Positions 28,561 through 38,034 of a stretch of 64,000 nt of DNA are shown one piece after another. This DNA is from Rahnella woolbedingensis (GTDB lineage: Bacteria > Pseudomonadota > Gammaproteobacteria > Enterobacterales > Enterobacteriaceae), in assembly GCF_003602095.1 (NCBI RefSeq), contig NZ_RAHH01000003.1, positions 62,001 to 126,000 of the forward strand. The letters are read 5' to 3'. Numbering within the stretch: position 1 is the first letter of the stretch; each line of letters starts with the position of its first letter. Below the pieces are notes generated by a model, which did not search any database, was not told the DNA's origin, and worked only from the letters and a program-made list of their open reading frames with translations. The position numbers were made by a program, and so were the translations under genes.

Positions 28561-29661
28561 TTAGAACTGATACACCAGGCCAACAGCCACGGTATCGTCG
28601 TTATTCAATTTCAGAGTATTGTCATCGCTCAGCTGGTTGATTTTATAATCAACGAAGGTAGACATATTCTTGTTGAAATAATAGGTTGCTGCAACGTCGA
28701 TATATTTAACCAGGTCAGCATCGCCGATGCCTTCAATATCTTTAGCTTTGGTCTGAACATAACCCAGTGACGGACGAAGACCGAAATCAAACTGATATTG
28801 CGCGACGGTTTCGAAAGTCTGTGTTTTATTTGCGTAACCGCTAACAGATGCCGCAGTACCCGCCAGGCTACCCGGAACGGAAATACCGATCATGTTGCGG
28901 GTTTCAGCATAAATAGCGGCTAAATAAACACCGTTATTGTCATATTTCAGACCGCCAGTCCATGCGTCGGCTTTGTCACCCTGACCATAACGTGCAGAGG
29001 TCTGGCCAACCGTACGGTCAGAAGACGAGTAAGCACCACCGGCGCTGATGCCGGTATCGCCGAAGGCATAAGTGGCAGAAAGCGCGTAGCCGTCACCGTT
29101 AGCGGTGGTGCTGGTACGGCTGTCGTTTTCGTTTTTGCCCTGGTACTGAACAGCCAGATTCAGGCCATCAACCAGACCGAAGAAACCGCGGTTACGGTAA
29201 GTCGCCACGCCGTTTGCACGGCCCGTCATGAAGCGGTCAGCCTTGGTATAGCCGTCGCCACCGAACTCAGGGAACATATCGGTCCAGGCTTCGATGTCGT
29301 ACAGTGCGCCGTAGTTACGACCGTAGTCGAAAGAACCGTATTGAGAGAATTTCAGACCTGCGAAGCCGAGACGGGTTTTAGTACCGGTAGTCCCTTGTGC
29401 TTCGGAGTGGTTAGCAGCAACCTGATATTCCCACTGGCCATAGCCAGTCATCAGATCGTTAATTTGTGTCTGGCCTTTAAAGCCCATGCGTACATAAGTC
29501 TGGTCGCCGTCCTGGGTATTGTCATCAGAGAAATAATGTTCTGCTTTGACTTTTCCGTACAGATCCAGTTTGTTGCCATCTTTGTTGTAAATTTCTGCTG
29601 CGTTAGCTCCTGATGCAATCAGTAAGCCAGGAATCAAAAGTGCCAGAATATTAAGTTTCAT
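28561..29661 (-). CDS. General porin, OmpC/OmpF/PhoE family
   Basis: This 366-residue outer-membrane trimeric porin has a signal peptide ending SGANA before [17 protein letters not shown], the classic mature start. The constriction loop L3 has [15 protein letters not shown] with acidic residues. The last residue is Phe (VGLVYQF), as needed for assembly by the BAM complex. It allows diffusion of small hydrophilic solutes. Which named porin it is cannot be settled because gene context differs from ompC and ompF in E. coli. Confidence 0.95.
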   Translation of the reverse strand: MKLNILALLIPGLLIASGANAAEIYNKDGNKLDLYGKVKAEHYFSDDNTQDGDQTYVRMGFKGQTQINDLMTGYGQWEYQVAANHSEAQGTTGTKTRLGFAGLKFSQYGSFDYGRNYGALYDIEAWTDMFPEFGGDGYTKADRFMTGRANGVATYRNRGFFGLVDGLNLAVQYQGKNENDSRTSTTANGDGYALSATYAFGDTGISAGGAYSSSDRTVGQTSARYGQGDKADAWTGGLKYDNNGVYLAAIYAETRNMIGISVPGSLAGTAASVSGYANKTQTFETVAQYQFDFGLRPSLGYVQTKAKDIEGIGDADLVKYIDVAATYYFNKNMSTFVDYKINQLSDDNTLKLNNDDTVAVGLVYQF

Positions 29662-29984
29662 TAATTTTTACCCTGCATTCTTTATTAAAAGCTTTTCAAT
29701 AAAGCTTTATATGAAGTCTTGTGAAAAGACGCTGTTCATCATTTTTGCTGTGCATTCCGTATGGGCTCGGATTTTTCTCAGCGAGAGTTTTTTACCGTAT
29801 ATTTGTGATCAATTTATGACAGTCAGAAATGAACTTTTTCTTTTTTTACACGTCCTCCTTTTTTTCTGCATAAATTTAAACCACAGGAAATGCCCTTAAC
29901 CAAGATTTCGGGCTGCGCCAGAAGCCGGTCTGTGGGACAATAGCTGGGACATTCCTGTCTCACCTCCAACAAAAAAAGAGATGC
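29662..29984. other. Divergent porin-dinG intergenic region
   Basis: About 320 bp, strongly AT-rich next to the porin, consistent with a long porin leader and regulatory region. I found no canonical LexA box (CTGT-N8-ACAG) for dinG and could not place OmpR sites with confidence. Confidence 0.5.
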
Positions 29985-32159
29985 ATGGCGCTTTCCCCCG
30001 CAGTAAAAAATCAGATAAGCCAGTGGTACAAAGCCCTGCAACAGCAAATCCCGGATTTCATTTCCCGCGCTCCGCAACGTCAGATGATTGCAGAGGTGGC
30101 GAAGGCATTCTCGGGGGATTCTGCACGGCATCTGGCCATCGAAGCGCCGACCGGCGTCGGGAAAACGCTGTCCTATCTTATTCCCGGCATTGCGGTCAGC
30201 CGTGAGGAAGAAAAGCCACTGATCGTCAGCACGGCGAACGTGGCGTTGCAGGATCAGATTTTCAGCAAAGACTTACCGCTGCTGAAAAAAATTATTCCTG
30301 ATTTGAAATTCACCGGCGCTTTTGGCCGCGGGCGTTACGTGTGTCCGCGAAATCTGGCGGCGATGAGCAATGAAAATGCGCAGGGCGATCTGGGATTATT
30401 TCTTGGTGACGAGCTGGCGCCTTCCAGCGGCGAAGAACAGAAACTGTGTAAAACGCTGGAAACCGCGCTCTCACGCTACGAGTGGGACGGTTTACGCGAT
30501 CACTATCAGAAAACCATCGACGATCCGCTGTGGATAAAAATCAGTACAGACAAAGCCAACTGTCTGAGCCGTAACTGCCATTATTTTCGTGAATGCCCGT
30601 ATTTTGTGGCGCGCAAAGAGATTGAAAGTGCCGACGTGGTGGTCACTAACCATGCGCTGGTGATGGCGGCGCTGGAATCAGAATCGGTGCTGCCACCGGC
30701 GAAAGACCTGCTGCTGGTGCTCGACGAAGGACATCATCTGCCGGAAGTCGCCCGCGATGCGCTGGAAGTCGACGCTGAAATCACCGCCATGTGGAACAAC
30801 CTGCAACTCGATAATTTTGTGCGTCAGATTGAGCAATGTCTGGCGCTGTTTACGCCGAAAAATCCGCCGCCGCTGACTAACGCTGAGCGTCTGCATAATC
30901 ACTGTGCGGAAATGCGCGAACTGCTGCTTTCGATTGAACAGGCCGTGAGCCAGTATTTGCCACCGGATGAGCCGGAAGCGGAATATCGTTTCGAGCTGGG
31001 CTTATTGCCGCCGGAACTGACAGAGCAGTGCAGCCGCCTGTTCAAACTTACCGATGGTCTGCGCAGCCTGGCGGAATACATGGTGAATGATCTGAGCGAG
31101 AAAACCGGCAAGCACGACATTATGCGTCTGCACCGGGCGATTTTGCACATGAGCCGGATGCAGGGCTATCTCGAAACCATGAGCAAATTGTGGCGGCTGG
31201 CGGCGCTGGAAAAAGCCTCTAACGCGCCGATCGGCAAATGGGTGAAGCGAACTTATTTCGATAACCAGACGCATCTGGTGTTCCACTGCGCGGGGATCCG
31301 CGTGAGCGAGCAGCTGGAAAAAATGCTGTGGCGAAAAGTGCCGCATGTGGTGATTACCTCTGCGACGCTGCGCTCGCTGAATAGTTTTTCCCGTTTGCAG
31401 GAAATGACCGGCCTGACGGAAAAAGCCGGCGATCATTTCGTCAGCCTGGATTCGCCGTTCAGCCATATTACGCAGGGTAAACTGGTGATCCCGCAAATGA
31501 CGCTCGAGCCGGTGATGGCCAATGAAGCGGCACATTTGCAGGAAATGGCCGATTTCTTCCGCGCCGAACTGGCAAAAGGGCAACACACCGGCCAGCTGGT
31601 ATTGTTCGCCAGCAACCGCGCGTTGCAACAATTTGTCTCCCTGCTGCCGGACTTGCGTCTGATGCTGCTGGTGCAGGGCGATCAGCCACGTTACCGGCTG
31701 GTCGAGGAGCACCGCAAGCGCGTAGCCGCAGGCACCACCAGCGTGCTGATTGGCCTGCAATCGTTCGCCGAAGGTTTAGATCTGAAAGGTGAATTGCTGA
31801 CACAGGTGCATATTCATAAAATTGCGTTTCCGCCGATCGACAGCCAGGTGATCCTGACCGAAGGCGAGTGGCTGAAAACGCTGAAACGCTATCCGTTTGA
31901 AGTTCAGAGTTTACCGAGCGCGTCTTTCAACCTGATCCAGCAGGTCGGGCGTCTCATCCGCAGCCATGAATGTACCGGCGAAATTGTGATTTATGACAAA
32001 CGGCTGCTGACCAAAAGCTACGGTTCGCGCCTGCTTGCGGCGCTGCCGGTGTTTCCGATTGAACAGCGCGAGATGCCTGCGCCCGGTTCGGTGAAACGTC
32101 CTGACATCCTGAAAACGGTGAAGAAAGATCCGGTTCGCCGTCGCGCCCGCCGGCGATAA
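29985..32159 (+). CDS. dinG: DinG, ATP-dependent 5'-3' DNA helicase with Fe-S cluster
   Basis: This 724-residue XPD-like superfamily 2 helicase has Walker A EAPTGVGKT (residues 53-61), Fe-S cluster Cys 120, 193, 198 and 204, and the DEGH box (247-250). C-terminal motifs are LLVQGDQPRYRL, LIGLQSFAEGLDLKG and QQVGRLIRSH. It resolves R-loops and G-quadruplexes and helps at replication-transcription conflicts. ybiB follows 44 bp later, as in E. coli. The E. coli gene is SOS-induced, but no clear LexA site was seen here. Confidence 0.97.
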   Translation: MALSPAVKNQISQWYKALQQQIPDFISRAPQRQMIAEVAKAFSGDSARHLAIEAPTGVGKTLSYLIPGIAVSREEEKPLIVSTANVALQDQIFSKDLPLLKKIIPDLKFTGAFGRGRYVCPRNLAAMSNENAQGDLGLFLGDELAPSSGEEQKLCKTLETALSRYEWDGLRDHYQKTIDDPLWIKISTDKANCLSRNCHYFRECPYFVARKEIESADVVVTNHALVMAALESESVLPPAKDLLLVLDEGHHLPEVARDALEVDAEITAMWNNLQLDNFVRQIEQCLALFTPKNPPPLTNAERLHNHCAEMRELLLSIEQAVSQYLPPDEPEAEYRFELGLLPPELTEQCSRLFKLTDGLRSLAEYMVNDLSEKTGKHDIMRLHRAILHMSRMQGYLETMSKLWRLAALEKASNAPIGKWVKRTYFDNQTHLVFHCAGIRVSEQLEKMLWRKVPHVVITSATLRSLNSFSRLQEMTGLTEKAGDHFVSLDSPFSHITQGKLVIPQMTLEPVMANEAAHLQEMADFFRAELAKGQHTGQLVLFASNRALQQFVSLLPDLRLMLLVQGDQPRYRLVEEHRKRVAAGTTSVLIGLQSFAEGLDLKGELLTQVHIHKIAFPPIDSQVILTEGEWLKTLKRYPFEVQSLPSASFNLIQQVGRLIRSHECTGEIVIYDKRLLTKSYGSRLLAALPVFPIEQREMPAPGSVKRPDILKTVKKDPVRRRARRR

Positions 32160-32203
32160 TTACTCCTGAAGAAAAGTCATTACACAGAGAAGGTAACGCT
32201 ACG

Positions 32204-33166
32204 ATGGATTACACCAAACTCATTAAAGAAGTGGGCCGTGGAAAAAATCATGCCCGTGATCTGGATCGTGAGCAGTCGCTTGCGTTGTACCGCGAAATTC
32301 TGGCCGGTGAAGTGCCTGATTTGCAACTGGGTGCGCTGCTGATTGCGTTTCGAATTAAAGGCGAGGCGGAAGAAGAGATGCTCGGGTTTTATGCCGCGAT
32401 GCAAGAGCGCGTTATGCGTTTACAGGCACCGGAAAACCGTCCGCTGCCGGTGGTGATCCCAACCTATAACGGCGCGCGCAAACAGGCGAATCTCACGCCG
32501 TTGCTGGCGGTGCTGCTTAGCCGTCTTGGTTTGCCGGTCGTGGTGCATGGCGTTGACGAAGATCCGACCCGTATCACCAGCGCGGAGATTTTCCGTGCTT
32601 TGGGTATCGACGCGGCACAAAACCAGCAACAGGCTCAGCAGCAGCTTGATACCGGTAACGGCCCGGTGTTTGTGCCGATCTCAGTGATGTGTGCGCCAAT
32701 CGAAAAGCAGCTGTCACTGCGCTGGCAGATGGGCGTGCGTAACAGCAGCCATACGCTGGCGAAGCTTATCACGCCGTTCATCGGGCAGGATGCGTTGCGC
32801 TTATCCAGCGTTTCCCATCCCGAGTATATCCAGCGTGTTTCCTCGTTTTTCCGCCAGATTGACGGCCGCGCGCTGCTGACGCAGGGGACAGAAGGGGAGG
32901 TTTATGCTAACCCGTCACGTTTCCCGCAGACGCACTTTATCACCGGTGGCGAACTGAGCGTGCTGGCCGAAAAGGAAGAGATATTTGCTGCGGATGTACC
33001 GGCTGGTAAAGACGTCGAAACCACCGTGAACTACATTCAGGAATGCCTGAAAGGCGAGCGTGATATCCCGCAGGCGATCCTCAATCAGCTGGCGTGTTGT
33101 CTGGTGGCCGCAGAAGTGAGTGGTGACAGGGTTGAAGCCAAAATGATTGTGGATCAGATTTTCTGA
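32204..33166 (+). CDS. ybiB: YbiB, TrpD2-type nucleic-acid-binding protein
   Basis: This 320-residue protein has the anthranilate phosphoribosyltransferase fold. The N-terminal helical domain (residues about 1-75) carries LQLGALLIAFRIKGE, and the larger alpha/beta domain has VVIPTYNGARKQANL. E. coli YbiB (TrpD2) binds nucleic acids and lacks the PRPP enzyme activity. It lies in the same place behind dinG. An AAGGT ribosome site precedes the ATG. Confidence 0.93.
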   Translation: MDYTKLIKEVGRGKNHARDLDREQSLALYREILAGEVPDLQLGALLIAFRIKGEAEEEMLGFYAAMQERVMRLQAPENRPLPVVIPTYNGARKQANLTPLLAVLLSRLGLPVVVHGVDEDPTRITSAEIFRALGIDAAQNQQQAQQQLDTGNGPVFVPISVMCAPIEKQLSLRWQMGVRNSSHTLAKLITPFIGQDALRLSSVSHPEYIQRVSSFFRQIDGRALLTQGTEGEVYANPSRFPQTHFITGGELSVLAEKEEIFAADVPAGKDVETTVNYIQECLKGERDIPQAILNQLACCLVAAEVSGDRVEAKMIVDQIF

Positions 33167-33188
33167 TTACGTTTTAGCAAACCCGGTC

Positions 33189-33311
33189 AACTCCCTCCCC
33201 TGCGAAGGGCAGGGTTGGGGGGTGTTAAGGTCAAAATCAGGCGTTAAAGTGTGCTTAAACATTCATTTCCTTTTAATACCCCCTCCCGCCCGCCCCCCTT
33301 CACAGGGGGAG
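33189..33311. repeat. Dispersed double-hairpin intergenic repeat, copy A
   Basis: This ~120-bp element has a C/G-rich hairpin at each end (from CTCCCTCCCCTGCGAAGGG to CCCCCTTCACAGGGGGAG) and a linker with TTAAGGTCAAA. It aligns with copy B at 41796-41900. Copy A is more diverged, with interrupted stems. It fills most of the ybiB-yjdM gap. Confidence 0.8.
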
Positions 33312-33484
33312 ACTCTAAAAAATAGTCCGTATTACTCTATAATTCCTGCGTTTAGCCTCATTTCAGTCGCGTAAAACTCGCCTTACCCTGTTCAAAAGTG
33401 TGGTTAAAGACTAAAATAGAGAGACTACGGAATCTATTTCATGATTTTATTGGTTTTTTTATAAATTTTTATGGAGATTTAAAT

Positions 33485-33826
33485 ATGGAAACGTTGCCAG
33501 CTTGCCCGACGTGTCAGTCTGAATTTACCTGGCAGGACGGTGAAATGCTTAACTGTCCTGAATGTGGACATGTCTGGTCAATGAGCGGTGAAAACGGCGT
33601 AGAAGACGATGTACTGAAAGTCGTCGATGCCAACGGTAATCTGCTGGCGGATGGCGATTCAGTCACCGTAATCAAAGACCTGAAAGTTAAAGGCAGTTCT
33701 TCGATGCTGAAAATCGGCACCAAAGTGAAGGGTATCCGTCTGGTCGAAGGCGATCACAATATTGACTGCAAAATTGACGGTTTTGGCCAGATGAAACTCA
33801 AATCAGAGTTCGTGAAGAAAAACTGA
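33485..33826 (+). CDS. yjdM: YjdM (PhnA-type) zinc-ribbon protein
   Basis: This 113-residue protein has an N-terminal zinc ribbon, CPTC-x13-LNCPEC-x-H (residues 8-30), and the PhnA C-terminal beta domain ([19 protein letters not shown]). The ATG at 33485 is preceded by GGAG. An earlier in-frame start at 33398 would precede the family's N-terminus. YjdM was first named PhnA but is not phosphonoacetate hydrolase. Its function is still unclear. Confidence 0.93.
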   Translation: METLPACPTCQSEFTWQDGEMLNCPECGHVWSMSGENGVEDDVLKVVDANGNLLADGDSVTVIKDLKVKGSSSMLKIGTKVKGIRLVEGDHNIDCKIDGFGQMKLKSEFVKKN

Positions 33827-33938
33827 TCTCCGCACAATCCTGCCTGACGCTCAAAAGCGGTTTTGCCATATCGACATAACCGCTTTGCGAACATACACTC
33901 AATGTAAAATCTCTTTAACATTCAGCAGAGAAGATTAC

Positions 33939-35801
33939 ATGAAACAGGCTCAGGACTATTTTAACGCCCTCAATCGCGATTACCTCAAAGTGCATCAGGA
34001 CAAAGAAAACTTGTTCTGGCAAAACTACATGGGCACGGGTGATGAAAATGTCTCCGACGCTTTCTCCGCTGCCGAAACCGCCTACAAACGTTTTATCGCT
34101 GAACCTTCCCGCCCGAAAGAATTACGTGACGCTATCGCCCGTGCAGAAAAAGAGAGTGCCGGTGACGAACGTGATGCGCTGCTTCATGGTCTGCGCGGCT
34201 GGCTGAATTTCTTCGACTGTAACGTGATTGAAGACTCAAAAGCTCAGGCGCTGATGGATGAAATCATTCAGGCCGAATCCGTGCTGTTTGGTAAGCGCAA
34301 GCAGTACCGCATGACCCACATCAACAGTAAAGGTGAGCGCGTCAATGCCTCTCTCGGTGAACTGCTGACCAATCAGGCCAATAACGAAAATGAATCCTAC
34401 CGCCGCAGCTCGCAAAATGCCTTGCGCGAGCTGGAAGAATGGCTGCTGCACAACGGTTTGCCTGAACTGATCGGCCTGCGTAACCGTTTTGCCCGTCAGC
34501 TCGGTTACCGCAACTATTTCGACTATAAAGTGAATAAAACCGAGCGCATGTCGCCGGAACAGTTATTCGCCATTCTCGACCGTTTCGAAGAACGCACCCG
34601 TGAAAGCAACACGCGCAGCCTCAATGAGCTGGTGGCGCGCGAAGGCGATGCCGCATTGCTGCCGTGGAATATCCGTTTCGCCAGCGCCGGTGACGTCACC
34701 CGTCAGCTCGATCCTTACTTCCCGTTCGCCGATTCCCTGCGTCGCTGGATAGACAGTTTTAAGCGTCTGAATATCGGTTTTAACGGGGCAGAAATGCAGC
34801 TGGATTTGCTGGTTCGCGAAGGCAAATACGAGAACGGTTTTATGCACGGGCCGGTGCCGCCGTTTTATGACAACGGCAAATGGGTGCCAGCGGTGATTAA
34901 CTTTACCAGCCTGGCAAAACCGGACCAGATTGGCAGCGGTGCGATTGGCCTGAACACCTTGTTCCATGAAGGAGGCCATGCGGCGCATTTCGCCAATATC
35001 CGTCAGAATGCGCCGTGTTTCTCGCAGGAATTCCCGCCGACGTCGATGGCGTATGCTGAAACGCAGTCTATGTTCTGCGACAGTTTGCTTGAAGACGCAG
35101 ACTGGCTGAAGCGTTACGCGAAAAATACCGCCGGGGAGCCGGTGCCGGATGAACTGATCCGCGCCAGTATTGAAGCCCGTCAGCCGATGCGTTCGTTCAA
35201 TGAGCGCCATATTTTGCTGGTGCCGTATTTCGAATGGCAGCTGTATCAGTGGCCGGATGAAAAACGCACGCCGGAAGCGATGACCGCGCTGGCGCGTGAC
35301 GTCGAAACGCATATTCTTGGCGTGACCGGCAGCCCGCGTCCGACGCTGGCAATTCCTCATCTGCTTTCTATGGAATCCGCCTGTTCGTATCAGGGTTATC
35401 TGCTGGCGATGATGGCCGTGGAACAGACCCGTGCGTTCTTCCTCAAACGCGATGGCTATCTGACTGACAATCCGGCTATTGGCCCGGATCTGGCGAAGCA
35501 TTACTGGACGCCGGGCAACAGCGTCAGTCACGACGATACGTTGCGCAGCCTGACCGGCGAAGGATTTAATCCGGATTATCTGGCGCAGGCCTGTAATCAG
35601 ACCATTGATGGTGCGTGGGAAGATGCGCAGCAGACGATTGAAAAAGCTTCTGCGCGTGAGCAGCCGGAAGCAGATTTCGATCTGAATGTGCACATCCGCG
35701 TGGTGGATGGCGCTCTGATCCTGGCGGACAGCGCCGACGGTGATGATGCGATGTGTCAGGATTTCGCTGATTTCGTTGAGCAGAACTACGAGAATAAATA
35801 G
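33939..35801 (+). CDS. M3-family zinc metallopeptidase
   Basis: This 620-residue cytoplasmic oligopeptidase has the zinc motif HEGGH (residues 343-347), with the third ligand probably Glu374 (SMAYAETQS). The all-helical body is typical of M3 enzymes (thimet oligopeptidase/PepF clan), but this one is distinct from the Dcp and PrlC proteins of E. coli, which have HEFGH. The start at 33939 (MKQAQ) has AGAGAAG upstream. An earlier in-frame start at 33885 adds 18 residues without family resemblance. There is no signal peptide. It should cut short peptides in the cytoplasm. Confidence 0.88.
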   Translation: MKQAQDYFNALNRDYLKVHQDKENLFWQNYMGTGDENVSDAFSAAETAYKRFIAEPSRPKELRDAIARAEKESAGDERDALLHGLRGWLNFFDCNVIEDSKAQALMDEIIQAESVLFGKRKQYRMTHINSKGERVNASLGELLTNQANNENESYRRSSQNALRELEEWLLHNGLPELIGLRNRFARQLGYRNYFDYKVNKTERMSPEQLFAILDRFEERTRESNTRSLNELVAREGDAALLPWNIRFASAGDVTRQLDPYFPFADSLRRWIDSFKRLNIGFNGAEMQLDLLVREGKYENGFMHGPVPPFYDNGKWVPAVINFTSLAKPDQIGSGAIGLNTLFHEGGHAAHFANIRQNAPCFSQEFPPTSMAYAETQSMFCDSLLEDADWLKRYAKNTAGEPVPDELIRASIEARQPMRSFNERHILLVPYFEWQLYQWPDEKRTPEAMTALARDVETHILGVTGSPRPTLAIPHLLSMESACSYQGYLLAMMAVEQTRAFFLKRDGYLTDNPAIGPDLAKHYWTPGNSVSHDDTLRSLTGEGFNPDYLAQACNQTIDGAWEDAQQTIEKASAREQPEADFDLNVHIRVVDGALILADSADGDDAMCQDFADFVEQNYENK

Positions 35802-35828
35802 CTACGGTAAGAAATCATCCCCTTAATG

Positions 35829-35870
35829 AAAAAGCCACCGGCGGTGTAAATCGCGCGGTGGCTTTTTTTT
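35829..35870 (+). terminator. Bidirectional terminator of the M3 peptidase and flavin reductase genes
   Basis: The stem AAAAAGCCACCG with CGGTGGCTTTTT has a long loop and ends in eight T on the plus strand. An A-run upstream also gives a U-tail for minus-strand transcripts. It sits between two convergent genes. Confidence 0.88.
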
Positions 35871-35887
35871 AGGCTGAAGATCAGAAC

Positions 35888-36517
35888 TCAGCGGGCGTCG
35901 GGACGTATCAGATCAAAGCGTAAATCTTCAGAAATACCGTAGTAGGCCGAAGGGCCACCGGCGCGCAAGACAGGTTCGGCAAGCGCGGTCTGATAAATGC
36001 CGTCAACCAGCAGATGCGGCGCGATATGTACGGCAACCACTTCGCCCAGCACCAGCCAGGTATCAATATCACCACCGGCCGCCGTTTTCAGCTGAATGCA
36101 CTGCGTCAGTTTGCACTCAAAATTCACCGGGCTTTCCAGTACGCGATCGGCGGCAACCCGTGTTCCCGGTTGTGGCGTCAGACCTGCAAAATCAAACTCA
36201 TCTGCGCCGTGTTCCAGCGAGGCAGAACTTTCGTTCATTTTCACCGCCAGCGGCCGGGTGGTGAGATTCCAGACGAATTCCCCGGTTTCAACGATATTCG
36301 CCACGCTGTCTTTCCAGCCGCTGCTGGCAAAGCCAATGATCGGCGGGCGGTAATTGAAGCAGTTAAAGAAGCTGTAAGGGGCCAGATTACGCTGTCCGGC
36401 AGCATTGCGGGAGGAAATCCAGCCAATCGGACGCGGACCCACGATAGCATTTAGCGGATCATGCGGCAGACCGTGGCCTTTGGCCGGTTCGTAATAGTAG
36501 CGCTCATCAGTACTCAT
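35888..36517 (-). CDS. Flavin reductase-like (FMN-binding split barrel) protein
   Basis: This 209-residue protein belongs to the flavin reductase-like family. FMN-binding segments include VGPRPIGWISS, NLAPYSFFNCFN and FASSGWKDSVANI. The ATG at 36517 (MSTDERYYYEP) follows GAGGAAAATC. A longer frame to 36679 would add a basic extension without similarity. The physiological partner is unknown. It could be an oxidoreductase or a flavin-supplying component. It has no obvious operon partner. Confidence 0.87.
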   Translation of the reverse strand: MSTDERYYYEPAKGHGLPHDPLNAIVGPRPIGWISSRNAAGQRNLAPYSFFNCFNYRPPIIGFASSGWKDSVANIVETGEFVWNLTTRPLAVKMNESSASLEHGADEFDFAGLTPQPGTRVAADRVLESPVNFECKLTQCIQLKTAAGGDIDTWLVLGEVVAVHIAPHLLVDGIYQTALAEPVLRAGGPSAYYGISEDLRFDLIRPDAR

Positions 36518-36723
36518 GATTTTCCTCAGCAAATAATTCATAAAGACTATGATTTGTACATTACCCGATTTATTCAGGCGTTGACGGTTTTTATGTGCCC
36601 GCTTCATCCTGCATGCATCCGGCAGGCGGCGGCGCTTTGTGGTATCTTGTGCGCCATTCATGATTATCAAACGCCCCATCGCATATTTTATGCGTCGCGC
36701 ACACCTTTCGGAGAGTCACTCAG

Positions 36724-37698
36724 GTGGAAAAAAAGAAAGTCTTCCCTCAGGAAAAAAGCGGTCTTCACCCGCGAAATCGTCATCGCAACCGCTATGATTT
36801 CCCGGCCCTGATTGCCAGCAGCCCGGAACTGGCACCGTTTGTTGTCGAAAATAAATGGGGCGATTTGTCCGTAGATTTCGCCAATGCTCAGGCCGTCAAA
36901 GCCCTGAATCGTGCCCTGCTGCGCGATTGCTATCAGATTGAAAACTGGGATATTCCCGCAGATTATTTGTGTCCGCCAATCCCCGGACGTGCGGATTATA
37001 TTCACCATCTGGCCGATTTACTGGCGGGCAGCAACAACGGCAATATTCCGCAGGGTAAAGACATTTCCGTGCTGGATATCGGTGTGGGCGCTAACTGTAT
37101 TTACCCGATTATCGGTCTGCGTGAATATGGCTGGCGTTTCACCGCCAGCGAGATTGATGCGGTTTCCATGGCTGCGGCAAAGAAAATTGTGGCGACCAAT
37201 CCGCAACTGACGAATCAGGTGCGTTTCCGTTTACAGGCTAAACCGCCGCGCATCCTCGACACGATTATCCGTCATGACGAGCGTTATGATGCGGTGCTGT
37301 GTAATCCGCCATTCCATGCTTCGGCAGCGGATGCGGCATCAGGCAGTCAGCGTAAACGTCAGAATCTCGGTCTGGATCGTCGTGCCGGCACTGCGGAACT
37401 GAACTTTGGCGGTCAGCACAATGAACTGTGGTGTGAAGGCGGCGAAGAAGCGTTTGTGGTTCGCATGGCACAGGAGAGCGCCGGTAAAGCGCAGAACTGT
37501 TTCTGGTACACGGTGCTGGTTTCTAAAAAAACTACGTTACCATTACTGTATGACGCCCTGAGTGAAGAGGGTGCAACCGATGTCCGCACCATCGAAATGG
37601 TTCACGGAAACAAGATCAGCCGCTTCGTGGCCTGGACATTCCTGACCCCTTCACAGCAAAAAAGCTGGGCAATCAAACGCTGGTCAGTTCGTTCATAG
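36724..37698 (+). CDS. rlmF: RlmF (YbiN), 23S rRNA m6A1618 methyltransferase
   Basis: This 324-residue SAM-dependent methyltransferase has the SAM motif VLDIGVGANC (residues 116-125) and the adenine-N6 catalytic NPPF (194-197). It closely matches E. coli YbiN (GRADYIHHLADLL, GGQHNELWCEGGE). It uses a GTG start at 36724 with GGAGAG eight bases upstream. In E. coli it lies next to ybiO; here one gene (PAS-MCP) separates the two. Confidence 0.96.
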   Translation: MEKKKVFPQEKSGLHPRNRHRNRYDFPALIASSPELAPFVVENKWGDLSVDFANAQAVKALNRALLRDCYQIENWDIPADYLCPPIPGRADYIHHLADLLAGSNNGNIPQGKDISVLDIGVGANCIYPIIGLREYGWRFTASEIDAVSMAAAKKIVATNPQLTNQVRFRLQAKPPRILDTIIRHDERYDAVLCNPPFHASAADAASGSQRKRQNLGLDRRAGTAELNFGGQHNELWCEGGEEAFVVRMAQESAGKAQNCFWYTVLVSKKTTLPLLYDALSEEGATDVRTIEMVHGNKISRFVAWTFLTPSQQKSWAIKRWSVRS

Positions 37699-38034
37699 TA
37701 TAAATTGCCTTATTGCAGCCTGTTCCTCTGATAATGAACAGGCTGCAAAAATAGTCCCGTGGCCCCTTTCTTTTTCAGTGGAATAAATTATGCTTAATTC
37801 ACTATAAGAAAGTTGATTAATTAACAGAGTAATGATTTTGCGCGTGACTTTATTTTTCACCGCATCATGTTTTGACTGCCTGAGCAACCCTCCTGCCACC
37901 CACCCAGGGGCCAGACTAATGTTTCGTGGTTTATTAGTGACATGACTAATAACCTGCGGGAATTAGCACGTGTTTATTCCAATTAATTGCGATTGCGCAT
38001 TAATTCACGTTATCAGCCACAGGGTGTCTGTCCT
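37699..38034. other. Intergenic region between rlmF and the PAS chemoreceptor gene
   Basis: About 335 bp. It holds an 11-bp perfect palindrome, GCAGCCTGTTC with GAACAGGCTGC (37715-37746), 17 bp after rlmF. With no T-tail it may protect mRNA ends or stop transcription with Rho. The rest is AT-rich with no gene. Confidence 0.55.

Noticed and set aside
29885-29984. LexA box before dinG
   Set aside because: I looked for CTGT-N8-ACAG and found only partial matches such as CTGTGGGACAATAG, which lack the second half.
34563-35693. 376-codon minus-strand frame opposite the M3 peptidase
   Set aside because: Antisense shadow; the plus-strand zinc peptidase with HEGGH is clearly the real gene.
37715-37746. 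11-bp palindrome after rlmF as an intrinsic terminator
   Set aside because: No T-run follows on either strand, so it is listed only as a structure inside the intergenic entry.
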